Below are positions 35,733-44,125 of a stretch of DNA of 64,000 bases, in pieces (the stretch's first letter is position 1; every line of letters begins with the position of its first letter). The notes beneath the pieces were generated by a model. It had not been told where the DNA came from. It worked only from the letters and a program-made list of their open reading frames with translations, and searched no databases. Position numbers and translations under genes: made by a program. The DNA lies in contig NZ_CP060295.1 of NCBI RefSeq assembly GCF_014302995.1, positions 1,612,001-1,676,000 of the forward strand. Direction: 5' to 3'. This stretch comes from Variovorax sp. PAMC26660 (lineage in GTDB: Bacteria > Pseudomonadota > Gammaproteobacteria > Burkholderiales > Burkholderiaceae_C).

Positions 35733-36724
35733 GCCTCGGCCGCCCCGTGCATCGCGTAGAAGCGCGCAATGACGGCCTCGATGGCCATGCCTTCGAGGCG
35801 CAGGTCTTCCACCGGATGCTCAGCCGCGATGCGCGCGATCAGCGCCGGGGCCGTGGTCACGGCGGGATCGAAGTCGAGCACCAGCGTCTGGCCGTCGCGC
35901 GAATGCACGGTGGCGCCGGGCACCTGCGCGGGCAGTTCGGCACCTTGCGCGAAATCGACCACCAGCCGGCGCTCGGCCATCACCTGCGCGCGCAGCGCCT
36001 CGACCGGGCTGTCGGCCAGCACGCGGCCGTGGCCGATGACGATCACGCGCCGCGCCAGCGCTTCGATGTCGTGCATGTCGTGCGTGGTCAGCAGCACGGT
36101 GGTGCCGCGCTCGCGGTTGGCGCGCCGCACGAAGTCGCGCACCGCCAGCTTCGACGGCGCGTCGAGGCCGATGGTCGGCTCGTCGAGGAACAGGATGTCG
36201 GGTTCGTGCAGCAGCGCCGCCGCGATCTCGGCGCGCATGCGCTGGCCCAGCGAGAGTTGCCGCACAGGCTGGTCGAGCACGCGCTCCAGGTGCAGCAGCG
36301 CGACCAGTTCGTCACGCGTGCGGCGGTAGCGCTGCGGATCGACACGGTAGATGTCGCGCAGCAGGTCGAAGCCGTCGCCCACCGGCAGGTCCCACCACAG
36401 TTGCGTGCGCTGACCGAACACCACGCCGATGCGCGCCACGTGCCGCTCGCGGTCCTTGAACGGGTCGTGGCCGTCGATTTCCACGCGACCGCCGTCGGGC
36501 CGCAAGATGCCCGCGAGGATCTTGATGGTGGTGGACTTGCCCGCGCCGTTCGGCCCGATAAAGCCCAGCAGCTCGCCGCGTTCGAGCGAAAAAGACACGC
36601 CCGACAGCGCCTCCACCGTGCGATGGCGACGGTGCACGAGCCCGCGCAGCGCGCCCATCACGCCCGGGTCGCGCTCGGAGATGCGGTAGGTTTTGAGGAG
36701 TTGATCGACGAGGATGTGAGACAT
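35729..36724 (-). CDS. ABC-2 type exporter ATPase
   Basis: 331 residues from ATG 36724. Walker A is GFIGPNGAGKSTTIKILAG (about 53-71), the signature is RQLSLGQRMRAEIAAAL, Walker B is DILFLDEPTIGLD, and the H-loop is LLTTHDMHDIEAL. The C-terminal domain (about 245-331) is a small extension of the type found in NodI/DrrA-like ATPases. It is the first gene of the three-gene exporter operon and faces the HAD phosphatase gene across about 100 bases. Confidence 0.93.
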   Translation of the reverse strand: MSHILVDQLLKTYRISERDPGVMGALRGLVHRRHRTVEALSGVSFSLERGELLGFIGPNGAGKSTTIKILAGILRPDGGRVEIDGHDPFKDRERHVARIGVVFGQRTQLWWDLPVGDGFDLLRDIYRVDPQRYRRTRDELVALLHLERVLDQPVRQLSLGQRMRAEIAAALLHEPDILFLDEPTIGLDAPSKLAVRDFVRRANRERGTTVLLTTHDMHDIEALARRVIVIGHGRVLADSPVEALRAQVMAERRLVVDFAQGAELPAQVPGATVHSRDGQTLVLDFDPAVTTAPALIARIAAEHPVEDLRLEGMAIEAVIARFYAMHGAAEA

Positions 36725-36826
36725 GGAAAGCGCCGCGCCGGGCTTGAATGCGCGGCGGGGGCGGGATGCTACACGAAACAAAAAATCCACCCGGTACGAT
36801 CACGGCCCCTTCAGAGATTCCTTGCC

Positions 36827-37663
36827 ATGCCCGCGTCGTCCCTCCTTCCGTCCTCGCCGAACCACCTGCTGCCGCTGACCCGATGGGCCGCGCCGGCGCG
36901 CAGCGCGCTCGTCGGCGTGTTCACCGACATCGACGACACGCTGACCACCGACGGCGCCATCACGCCCGATGCGCTGCAGGCGCTGGGCGACCTGAAAGCG
37001 GCGGGCCTGGCCGTGGTGGCCATCACGGGCCGGCCGGTCGGCTGGAGCCTGCCTTTCGTGACCACCTGGCCGGTCGATGCCATCGTGGCGGAAAACGGTG
37101 CGGTGGCGCTGCTGCCCACGGCCGATGGCCAGGTCGAGAAGCGCTACCAGCAGGACGCCGCCACACGCGCCACCCACTTCGCGCGCATGCAGGCCGTGCT
37201 GGCGCGCATCGAGCGCGAGATTCCCGGCGCCGCACGCGCCACCGACTCGCCCGGCCGCGAAACCGACATCGCCATCGACCACAGCGAGTTCGTGCAACTG
37301 GGCGAAGAAACCATCGCGCAGGTCGTGGCGCTGATGCGCAGCGAAGGCATGCACGCCACCGTGAGCAGCATCCACATCAACGGCTGGTACGGCGACAACG
37401 ACAAGCTCGAAGGCGCGCGCTGGATCGTGCGCGAACTCTGGGGCCGCACGCTCGACGACGAGATGGACCGCTGGGCCTACGTGGGCGATTCCACCAACGA
37501 CCAGTTGATGTTCCGCACCTTCGCCAGCAGCATCGGCGTGGCGAACGTTGCGCGCTTCGTGCCGCAACTGGAGCACCTGCCGCGCTACGTGACGCAGGGC
37601 GAGCGCGGCGCGGGCTTTGCCGAAGCGGCGCGCGCGATTCTCTCGGCCCGCGCTACCCGCTGA
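36827..37663 (+). CDS. HAD-IIB family phosphatase
   Basis: 278 residues. HAD motif I is FTDIDDTLTTDG with both catalytic Asp residues, motif II is VVAITGRPVG, and the C-terminal motif IV is YVGDSTNDQLMF. The cap lies between, about 95-215. It belongs to the Cof/mannosyl-3-phosphoglycerate phosphatase type; the substrate is a sugar phosphate by family but is not defined. Its last 11 bases overlap the convergent MFS gene. Confidence 0.87.
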   Translation: MPASSLLPSSPNHLLPLTRWAAPARSALVGVFTDIDDTLTTDGAITPDALQALGDLKAAGLAVVAITGRPVGWSLPFVTTWPVDAIVAENGAVALLPTADGQVEKRYQQDAATRATHFARMQAVLARIEREIPGAARATDSPGRETDIAIDHSEFVQLGEETIAQVVALMRSEGMHATVSSIHINGWYGDNDKLEGARWIVRELWGRTLDDEMDRWAYVGDSTNDQLMFRTFASSIGVANVARFVPQLEHLPRYVTQGERGAGFAEAARAILSARATR

Positions 37664-38912
37664 GCGGCAGGCGATTGCGCCGCAGCACCGCCCATTGGCT
37701 CCACGCGCCCGCGACGGCAATCAGGATCAGCACGGCCGCATAGCCTTCCACTGTCGCCAGCAGGCCCAGCGGCTTGACGAGAAAGCCCGCCAGCATCGCG
37801 GGCAGGCTGAACGCGAGATAGCTCACCACGAAGATCGCCGCGAACAGCTCGCCGCGCTCATGCGATTGCGCCAGTGGCGCCAGCGTCTGCACCAGCGCCG
37901 AGAACGCGCCGCCGAAGCCGATGCCCGCCACCGCGGTACCGACGAAGAACAGCGCGAGCGAGCGCGTGGCGAGCGATGCCAGCAGCAGCGCAACGCCCAG
38001 CGCGATGCTCGCCATGCCGACGATGGCCGGCCGGGGCGCGGCAAAGCGACCGAGCAGCGTGGGCGCGATGGCGCCCATGCCCGAGAGCACCGCCACCGTG
38101 AGGCCGTTGACCACGCCGTTGTCGACGCCGAACACATGCAGCATCAGCGACGGCGCAAGGGAAAGGTACAGCCCGCCGAGCGCCCACACCACGACGAAGG
38201 CCGGCAAGCCACGCGCAAACTCGGCGCGGGCCTGCACGGGAATCGACACGCGCGGCACCAGCGAGGCCAGCGCGCCGGCGCGCGGCGTGACGGTCTCGGG
38301 CATCCACAGCACCACCACCGCGCCGATGGCAAACACGACCGCCAACACGCCGAACACCAGCATCACCGGCTGGCCTGTGAGCTTGACGGCCATGCCCGTC
38401 AGCAGCGCACCGACCGCGAGCCCGGCCAGCGGCGACACGCTGGTGATCAGCGCGCCCAGCCGCTTGCGTGAGGCCGGAGCGGCTTCGACCACCGCCGCGC
38501 TCAATGCACCGCTCGCGACGCCCGTGGCAATGCCCTGCACGACGCGCGCGACGATCAGCCCGCCGATGTCGTGCGCCCACAGGAAGAGCCCCATCGCCAC
38601 CGCCTGCAGCACCAGCGCGGCCAGCACCACCGGCCGCCGGCCGATGTGGTCCGACAGCGAGCCCGCCACCAGCAGCGAGATCAGCAGTGCGATCGCATAG
38701 ATCGCAAAGGCCACCGTGAGCATCGACGACGAGAAGCCCCAGGCGTGCTGGAACACCACGAACAGCGGCGACGGCGCGCTGGCCGCGAAGAAGAAGGCGA
38801 ACAGCACGGCCGCCAGCAACGGAAACGCCACACCGGCCGGCAGGCGCCAGGGCTTGGAGCGGGCGGCAATGGCGGCGGTGGCAACGGCCAGTTCAGGGCA
38901 GGTGGACGGCAT
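37653..38912 (-). CDS. MFS exporter
   Basis: 419 residues with twelve predicted segments. Motif A-like LVAGSLSDHIGRRPVVLAA lies between TM2 and TM3. It resembles arabinose- or drug-efflux type permeases (12-segment DHA1-like), with GIATGVASGALSAAVVEAA in TM4-5. It is divergent from a TetR gene with palindromic sites in the shared 88-base region, so it is probably the repressor's target. Confidence 0.9.
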   Translation of the reverse strand: MPSTCPELAVATAAIAARSKPWRLPAGVAFPLLAAVLFAFFFAASAPSPLFVVFQHAWGFSSSMLTVAFAIYAIALLISLLVAGSLSDHIGRRPVVLAALVLQAVAMGLFLWAHDIGGLIVARVVQGIATGVASGALSAAVVEAAPASRKRLGALITSVSPLAGLAVGALLTGMAVKLTGQPVMLVFGVLAVVFAIGAVVVLWMPETVTPRAGALASLVPRVSIPVQARAEFARGLPAFVVVWALGGLYLSLAPSLMLHVFGVDNGVVNGLTVAVLSGMGAIAPTLLGRFAAPRPAIVGMASIALGVALLLASLATRSLALFFVGTAVAGIGFGGAFSALVQTLAPLAQSHERGELFAAIFVVSYLAFSLPAMLAGFLVKPLGLLATVEGYAAVLILIAVAGAWSQWAVLRRNRLPLSG

Positions 38913-38921
38913 GGCAGATCC

Positions 38922-38991
38922 TTAACGCAACTTTTTTAGCTTTTGTGATTCTAGACCTGCACCTCTTCTAAAGCAAATATCTTTGCGTTAA
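38922..38991. promoter_or_regulatory. Candidate TetR operators between MFS and tetR genes
   Basis: The site TTAACGCAA at 38922-38930 is exactly inverted as TTGCGTTAA at 38983-38991. The right copy also forms a tight palindrome, GCAAA-TATC-TTTGC at 38973-38986, suiting a TetR dimer. The left copy lies just ahead of the MFS start and the right one just ahead of the tetR start. Confidence 0.6.
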
Positions 38992-39000
38992 AGTCCGAAC

Positions 39001-39576
39001 ATGAACGACCTTGCCCTTCCCAACAAGCGCCCAGGCGGCCGCAGCGCACAGGTGCAGACACTGGTGCGAACGGCGCTCGAAGAGTTGGTGGCCGAACAGG
39101 GGCGCGAGCGCGTCACCGTGCCGGCCGTGGCCGAACGCGCGGGCGTCAGCGCTTCCAGCATCTATCGGCGTTGGGGCGATCTGGCGGGGCTGCTGGCCGA
39201 AACGGCCACCCACAAGCTGGACCCGAACCGGCCGCTGCCCGACACCGGCACGCTGCGCAAGGACCTGGAAGCCTGGGCGCGCGAACTCATCGTGCACCTC
39301 GCGCTTCCGTGCAACACCTCGCTGCTGAAAGCCGCGGCTGCGCTGGCCAACGGCGGCTCCGACACCGACTGCCTGCGCAACCGCCGCAAGGAGGCGCTCG
39401 CGCTGGTCGAACAGGCGCGCGCTCGCGGCGAGCAGACGCCCGAGCCGGAACAGGTGATCGACCACCTGATCGCGCCCATCGTGTTTCGCCTGGTGTTTGG
39501 GGGCGATCCGGTGAAGCCGGCGCTCGCGAAGCGGCTGGTGGGCGAGCTGTTTGCGATCGCAGCCGCAACTCACTGA
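39001..39576 (+). CDS. TetR family transcriptional regulator
   Basis: 191 residues. The N-terminal helix-turn-helix is ERVTVPAVAERAGVSASSIYRRWGDLAGLLAE, split here as ERVTVPAVAERAGVS and SSIYRRWGDL (about 35-65). The C-terminal domain resembles TetR_C ligand-binding domains of the type with a short 120-residue core. It most likely represses the divergent MFS gene and itself; the inducer is unknown. Confidence 0.92.
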   Translation: MNDLALPNKRPGGRSAQVQTLVRTALEELVAEQGRERVTVPAVAERAGVSASSIYRRWGDLAGLLAETATHKLDPNRPLPDTGTLRKDLEAWARELIVHLALPCNTSLLKAAAALANGGSDTDCLRNRRKEALALVEQARARGEQTPEPEQVIDHLIAPIVFRLVFGGDPVKPALAKRLVGELFAIAAATH

Positions 39577-39606
39577 TTCACCGAATCTTCCATGCTTCGC
39601 ATCTAT

Positions 39607-39675
39607 ATGTATAGAAATTCGATTTTTCTATGCATGTCAGGCCTACCATGTATAGGAAACCGAAACTCCTATGCA
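39607..39675 (+). promoter_or_regulatory. Duplicated palindromic operator at the fic start
   Basis: Two 25-base sites at 39610-39634 and 39651-39675 share the pattern TATAGRAA ... CGA ... YCTATGCA and are spaced 41 bases, close to four helical turns. Each is a near-palindrome with half-site ATGTATAGRA. The second site contains the ATG of the Fic gene (39671-39673). The region is AT-rich compared with its surroundings. The Fic protein ends in a winged-helix domain that could bind here. Confidence 0.7.
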
Positions 39676-40741
39676 CTTCCTCCAGCCCCTTGACCATCTG
39701 GTCCCCTCCCGCTTCGATTCGCCCGCCATTCTGAAGAGGCTCGCCAGCGCGAGCCGCCAGTTGGCTGAACTGAAAGGCATCGCGGCGGCCATCCCCAATC
39801 AGGGAATCCTCATCAATACCCTGGGGCTGCAGGAAGCCAAGGACAGTTCCGCAATCGAGAACATCGTCACCACACACGACGAACTGTTCAAGGACGACGT
39901 CTTGCCCGAGGCCTTCGTCAATCCAGCGGCCAAAGAGGTTCTGCGATACCGGCAGGCATTGCGCGTGGGCTTCGAGCAAGTGCGCGAAAGTGGCCTCATC
40001 ACCGCCAACCACATCCTCGTGATCCAGTCGGAACTGGAGAAGAACAACGCAGGTTTTCGCAAGCTGCCAGGCACCGCACTGAAAGACAGCGGCGGCCGAA
40101 CGGTCTACGCACCACCGCAGGATCACAGCGAAATCGTTGCACTGATGCGCGCACTCGAGCGCTTCATCAATGAGTCCGATCTGTTCGCCGTCGATCCCTT
40201 GATCAAGATGGCACTGATTCATCATCAGTTCGAGAGCATTCATCCGTTCTACGACGGCAACGGACGCACGGGCCGCATTCTCAACGTGCTCTATCTGGTC
40301 AAGGAGCGGCTGCTCGACATTCCAGTGCTCTATCTGAGCAGTTACATCGTGCGCACCAAAGCCGACTACTACCGGCTGCTGCAAGCGGTACGAGATGACG
40401 ACGCGTGGGAAGAATGGGTGCTTTACCTGCTGGAGGCCGTGGAGCAGACGGCAGGCCAGGCCATCGCAACCATCCAGGCGATCAAGGCAGCGCTGTTCGA
40501 CTACAAGCACCGAATTCGCGAGGGCTACAAGTTCTATAGCCAGGACCTGATCAACAACCTCTTCACGCACCCCTACACAAAGATCGAATTCGTGCAGCGC
40601 GACCTGCAGGTGTCGCGCCTCACTGCGACCAAGTATCTGGATGCTTTGGTCGATGGAGGCTTCCTGCAAAAGCAGAAGATCGGGCGCGCCAATTACTACA
40701 TCAACGTGGCACTCACGCCCATTCTTCAAGGTGGCAAATAG
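39671..40741 (+). CDS. Fic family protein with N-terminal inhibitory motif and C-terminal winged helix
   Basis: 356 residues. Fic enzymes transfer AMP (or a related group) from ATP to a hydroxyl of a target protein. The N-terminal Fic_N-like region (about 1-95) has the self-inhibition motif SSAIEN, which fits (S/T)xxxE(G/N). The Fic core (about 115-235) has the complete active site HPFYDGNGRTGR (about 196-207). The C-terminal part (about 290-350) is a winged helix, VQRDLQVSRLTATKYLDALV. This is the SoFic-like arrangement. No antitoxin gene is adjacent, as the inhibitory helix is internal. Confidence 0.93.
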   Translation: MHFLQPLDHLVPSRFDSPAILKRLASASRQLAELKGIAAAIPNQGILINTLGLQEAKDSSAIENIVTTHDELFKDDVLPEAFVNPAAKEVLRYRQALRVGFEQVRESGLITANHILVIQSELEKNNAGFRKLPGTALKDSGGRTVYAPPQDHSEIVALMRALERFINESDLFAVDPLIKMALIHHQFESIHPFYDGNGRTGRILNVLYLVKERLLDIPVLYLSSYIVRTKADYYRLLQAVRDDDAWEEWVLYLLEAVEQTAGQAIATIQAIKAALFDYKHRIREGYKFYSQDLINNLFTHPYTKIEFVQRDLQVSRLTATKYLDALVDGGFLQKQKIGRANYYINVALTPILQGGK

Positions 40742-40747
40742 AGCGTC

Positions 40748-41719
40748 CTACTTCTCCTTCGCCAGCCCCAGCTTGTCGATGATGACCTTCTCTCGCACCA
40801 CCGTGTCCTGCGCAAACTTGGTGTACGTCGCCGAACTCATGTAGTTCGGCAGCATGTCGTAGCGGCCGAGCGAGGCCACGTAGCTCGGTTCTTCCATCGC
40901 CTGCTTGAAGGCGTCGTGCAGCTTCTTCACAACTTCGGGCGGCGTGCCCTTGGGTGCGCCGATGCCGAAGGGCGAGTTCTGCACGATGTCGTAGCCCAGT
41001 TCCTTCAGCGTGGGCGCGTCGGGGAACTTGGCCAGGCGCTTGTCGCCCCAGGTGTTCAGCACGCGCAGCTTGCCGGCTTCGACCTGCGGCGCGAAGCCGG
41101 TGCTGTCTGCAGCGGCCATCAGTTGGCCGCTGACCACCGCGAGCATCAGGTCGGCGCTGCCCTTGTAGGGCACGTGCTGCAGCTCGATGCCGGCCTTCTG
41201 CGCAATGATTTCGGTCGTCAGGTGCGGGCTGGTGAGGTTGCCGGTCGAGCCGTAGGTGAGCTTGCCGGGGTTGGCCTTGGCGTAGGCGACGAAGTCGGCC
41301 CAGGTCTTGAACGGGCTGTTGGCGGGCACCACGATGCCGAAGGCGTAGCCCGTCACGTTCAGGACGTAGGTGATGTCCTTGAGCGGGTCCCAGTTGATCT
41401 TGGTGGTGTAGCCCAGGCGGAACACGCCGAGCGGGATCTGCGCGACGGTGTAGCCGTCGGGCTGCGAGGTCTGCAGCGCCTGCGCGGGCAGCGTGCCGCC
41501 AGCACCGGGCTTGTTGTCGATGATGACGGGCTGGCCGAGGATGCGGCTTGCGTTGTCGGCAAGCTGGCGCATCGTGATGTCGGTCGGGCCGCCTGCGGGG
41601 AAGGCAATGACCAGCTTGATGGGCTTGGTGGGAAAGGCCTGCGCAAAGGCCGCCAGCGGAGAAACGAGGCCGCACGCGGCGAGCGTGGCGGCACGAAGGA
41701 ATGATGAGCGGCGGAGCAT
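40748..41719 (-). CDS. Tripartite tricarboxylate transporter substrate-binding protein (Bug family)
   Basis: 323 residues from ATG 41719; an upstream in-frame ATG to 41818 adds non-family residues. The twin-arginine-like start MLRRSSFLRAATLAACG leads into a signal peptide ending near AAFAQ. The family blocks are FPTKPIKLVIAFPAGGPTD, IDNKPGAGGT, LTYGSTGNLTSPHL, LQHVPYKGSADLMLAV and FPDAPTLKELGYD. It lies behind a polyamine-type cluster on the same strand after a 141-base gap with a stem-loop, so it may serve that pathway or be separate. Confidence 0.9.
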   Translation of the reverse strand: MLRRSSFLRAATLAACGLVSPLAAFAQAFPTKPIKLVIAFPAGGPTDITMRQLADNASRILGQPVIIDNKPGAGGTLPAQALQTSQPDGYTVAQIPLGVFRLGYTTKINWDPLKDITYVLNVTGYAFGIVVPANSPFKTWADFVAYAKANPGKLTYGSTGNLTSPHLTTEIIAQKAGIELQHVPYKGSADLMLAVVSGQLMAAADSTGFAPQVEAGKLRVLNTWGDKRLAKFPDAPTLKELGYDIVQNSPFGIGAPKGTPPEVVKKLHDAFKQAMEEPSYVASLGRYDMLPNYMSSATYTKFAQDTVVREKVIIDKLGLAKEK

Positions 41720-41789
41720 GGCTGACTGGATCCTGACTTTGCAAAGCGCCGATTGGGCCTTGCCCGGTGGGCGAAGGCAATCGGGGCTC

Positions 41790-41814
41790 CCCTGATTTCC
41801 CGGGGAAATCAGGG
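41790..41814. other. Perfect 11-bp stem-loop between acetylpolyamine amidohydrolase and Bug genes
   Basis: CCCTGATTTCC (41790-41800) pairs fully with 41804-41814 around a CGG loop. Neither strand has a T-run after it, so it is not a standard terminator. A second, weaker GGGCTG/CAGCCC pair lies at about 41820-41850. Confidence 0.5.
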
Positions 41815-41860
41815 CCATTCGGGCTGCCGGAGTCGCGCTTGCGTCAGCCCGACCCCGTGG

Positions 41861-42901
41861 CTACACCTGCTCGAACCCCTGGAGCACGTTGACCGCGTTG
41901 ATGCCGACTTCTTCCACCGCGTAGCCGCCCTCGAACACGAACACTGTCGGCAGGCCGGCACGCGCCAGGTCTTCGCCCATGCGCAGGTAGTCGTCGCTCT
42001 TGAGCTTGAAACCGGAGATCGGGTCGCCCTCGAAGGTGTCGACGCCGAGCGAGACCACGAGCGCGCCCGCCTTCACCGCGGCGATGCCGTCGAGCGCGGT
42101 CTTCAGCGCCGCGCGCCAGGCCGTGAAATCGGTGCCGCGCGGCAGTGGCAGGTTGTGGTTGAAGCCCTCGCCTTTTCCGGCGCCGCGCTCGTCGGCATGA
42201 CCGAGGTAGTACGGGTAGTCGGTCAGCGGATCGCCATGCAGGCTGGCGAAGTGCACGTCGCTGCGCTCGTAGAAGATGGCCTGCGTGCCGTTGCCGTGGT
42301 GGTAGTCCACGTCGAGCACGGCCACGCGCTCCACGCCCGCATCGCGCAGCGCCTGCGCCGCGACGGCGGCGTTGTTGAGGAAGCAGTAACCGCCGAAGAA
42401 ATCCACGCCCGCATGGTGGCCCGGTGGCCGCGTGAGTGCGAAGGCCGAGCGTTCGCCGCCGATGACGCGCTGCGCCGCTGTCCATGCGCAGGCCGCGCCG
42501 TGGCGCGCGGCGGCCCAGCTGCCCGCCATCAGCGGCGTGCCCGCATCGAACGAGAACAGCCCCATGCGCGCCGGAAAGCTCCTGGGCAGCACATCGGTGC
42601 GCATGCCGCGCGTGGGCCAGTACGACGGCAGCACGTCGCGTGTCGCGTTGGCTGGATCGAGCGCCACCCACTCTTCCCACGCATGCGCAATGAAGTCCAG
42701 GTAACGCGGCGCATGCACCTTGGCGAGCAAGGCGTCGTCGAAGGCATCGGGCAGTTGCAGCGCACCTAGCTTGCGGCGCTCCAGCTCATGCCTCACATGG
42801 TCGACGCGCGCGGGCACCTCGAAGCACGGCACGAGTTCGCCGCGGAACATCTCGACTTTGCCCTGGTGAAGCGAATGCTGGTCGTTGTAGATGGTGAGCA
42901 T
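41861..42901 (-). CDS. Acetylpolyamine amidohydrolase-like histone deacetylase family protein
   Basis: 346 residues, ATG 42901. The arginase/HDAC fold has the metal and catalytic blocks RPPGHHAGVDFFGGYCFLNN (about 150-169), AVLDVDYHHGNGTQAIFY (about 184-201) and SLGVDTFEGDPIS. The N-terminus MLTIYNDQHSLHQGKVEMF and length match bacterial acetylpolyamine amidohydrolases of about 345 residues, which deacetylate acetylputrescine and acetylcadaverine. It lies 31 bases downstream of an ornithine cyclodeaminase gene, supporting a polyamine/ornithine theme. Confidence 0.88.
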   Translation of the reverse strand: MLTIYNDQHSLHQGKVEMFRGELVPCFEVPARVDHVRHELERRKLGALQLPDAFDDALLAKVHAPRYLDFIAHAWEEWVALDPANATRDVLPSYWPTRGMRTDVLPRSFPARMGLFSFDAGTPLMAGSWAAARHGAACAWTAAQRVIGGERSAFALTRPPGHHAGVDFFGGYCFLNNAAVAAQALRDAGVERVAVLDVDYHHGNGTQAIFYERSDVHFASLHGDPLTDYPYYLGHADERGAGKGEGFNHNLPLPRGTDFTAWRAALKTALDGIAAVKAGALVVSLGVDTFEGDPISGFKLKSDDYLRMGEDLARAGLPTVFVFEGGYAVEEVGINAVNVLQGFEQV

Positions 42902-42932
42902 GAAAGGAATGCGTGATCGACGAAGCCGCCGA

Positions 42933-43982
42933 TCATGCCGCACGCCGCAGCACCGCCCGGCGCCGCCCCGAGGCCGTGAGGCCGAACAGGTCCTTCGGGT
43001 CGTCCAGCTCGGGCACCAGCGCAATCTGCTGGCCGATGCCGCGTTCACTGGCGATCCGCTGGATGTAGCGCAGCGCGGTGTAGTCCTCCAGCGCGAAGCC
43101 GACCGAATCGAACAGCGTGACCTGCCCCGCACTTTCGCGGCCCGGTACTTCGCCGAGCAGCACGCGCCACAGTTCATGCACCGGGAAGTCGGCAGGCAGT
43201 TGCTGGATCTCGCCCTCCACGCGGGTCTGCGGCTCGTACTCGACGAACACGCGCGCCATGCGCAACACGTCGGGGTGCAGTTCGGTCTTGTCGGGCGAGT
43301 CGCCGCCCACGGCGTTGATGTGCATGCCTGGCTCGATCATGTCGGGCGTGAGCACGGTCGCGCGGCCCTGGTAGGCGGTGATGGTGGTCACGATGTCCGC
43401 GCCGCGCACGGCCTCGGCCACGGAACGCGCACGCACGATCTCCAGCGGCGTGCACGCCGACAGGTGGCGCACCAGCTTGTCGGTGGCGTGCGGGTCGGTG
43501 TCGAACACGCGCACTTCCTCGATGCCCAGCAGCGCATGGAAGGCCAGCGCCTGGAACTCGCTTTGCGAGCCGTTGCCGATCAGCGCCAGGCTGCGCGAAT
43601 CGGGCCGCGCCAGCGCCTTCGCCGCCATGGCCGAGGTGGCGGCGGTGCGCAAGGCGGTGGTGAGCGTGAGTTCCGACAGCAGCGTCGGATAGCCGGTATC
43701 GACCTCGGCCAGCACGCCGAAGGCCATGACGGTGGGCAGTCCGACCTGTGTGTTGTGGGGGTGCCCGTTGACGTACTTGAAGGCGTAGGCGCCATCGTCG
43801 GCCACCGGCATCAGCTCGATCACGCCCAGGTGCGAATGGCTGGCCACGCGTGCCTTCTTGTCGAACTCGCGCCAGCGCAAGAAGTCGTCGCGCAGGGCGT
43901 CCGCCAGGGCCTCGAGGAATTGGGGAACGCCGGTCTCGTCCACCAGGCGGACCAGGCTGTGAACATCGATGAAGCGGGTCAT
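42933..43982 (-). CDS. Ornithine cyclodeaminase family protein
   Basis: 349 residues. Ornithine cyclodeaminase converts ornithine to proline with release of ammonia, using bound NAD. Visible blocks are KARVASHSHLGVIELMPV, FKYVNGHPHNTQVGLPTV (Lys of the active site), TALRTAATSAMAAKAL and the Rossmann site LALIGNGSQSEFQALAF (about 152-168), then INAVGGDSPDKTELHPDVL with the catalytic Asp. The N-terminus MTRFIDVHSLVRLV matches the long (about 350) proteobacterial type. Some relatives act on other amino acids, so the substrate is probable, not certain. Confidence 0.88.
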   Translation of the reverse strand: MTRFIDVHSLVRLVDETGVPQFLEALADALRDDFLRWREFDKKARVASHSHLGVIELMPVADDGAYAFKYVNGHPHNTQVGLPTVMAFGVLAEVDTGYPTLLSELTLTTALRTAATSAMAAKALARPDSRSLALIGNGSQSEFQALAFHALLGIEEVRVFDTDPHATDKLVRHLSACTPLEIVRARSVAEAVRGADIVTTITAYQGRATVLTPDMIEPGMHINAVGGDSPDKTELHPDVLRMARVFVEYEPQTRVEGEIQQLPADFPVHELWRVLLGEVPGRESAGQVTLFDSVGFALEDYTALRYIQRIASERGIGQQIALVPELDDPKDLFGLTASGRRRAVLRRAA

Positions 43983-44125
43983 GACATGGCTCCTTGCGTA
44001 GCCCCGACGCGGCGCTTCATCCCTTCACATGTTCACTCCACCATGGCTGATTCAGGATGCGCCTGCGCCAAGGGTTCGAGTCATTGTGCGCCCGTTTCAA
44101 CACCCGTGCGAGACCCTCGAAAGGC

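Noticed and set aside
34502..35759. Open frames that run from the repeat into the ABC permease region
   Set aside because: Frames are antisense to or out of frame with the permease genes; the ATG at 34500 and the ATG at 35732 fit the family.
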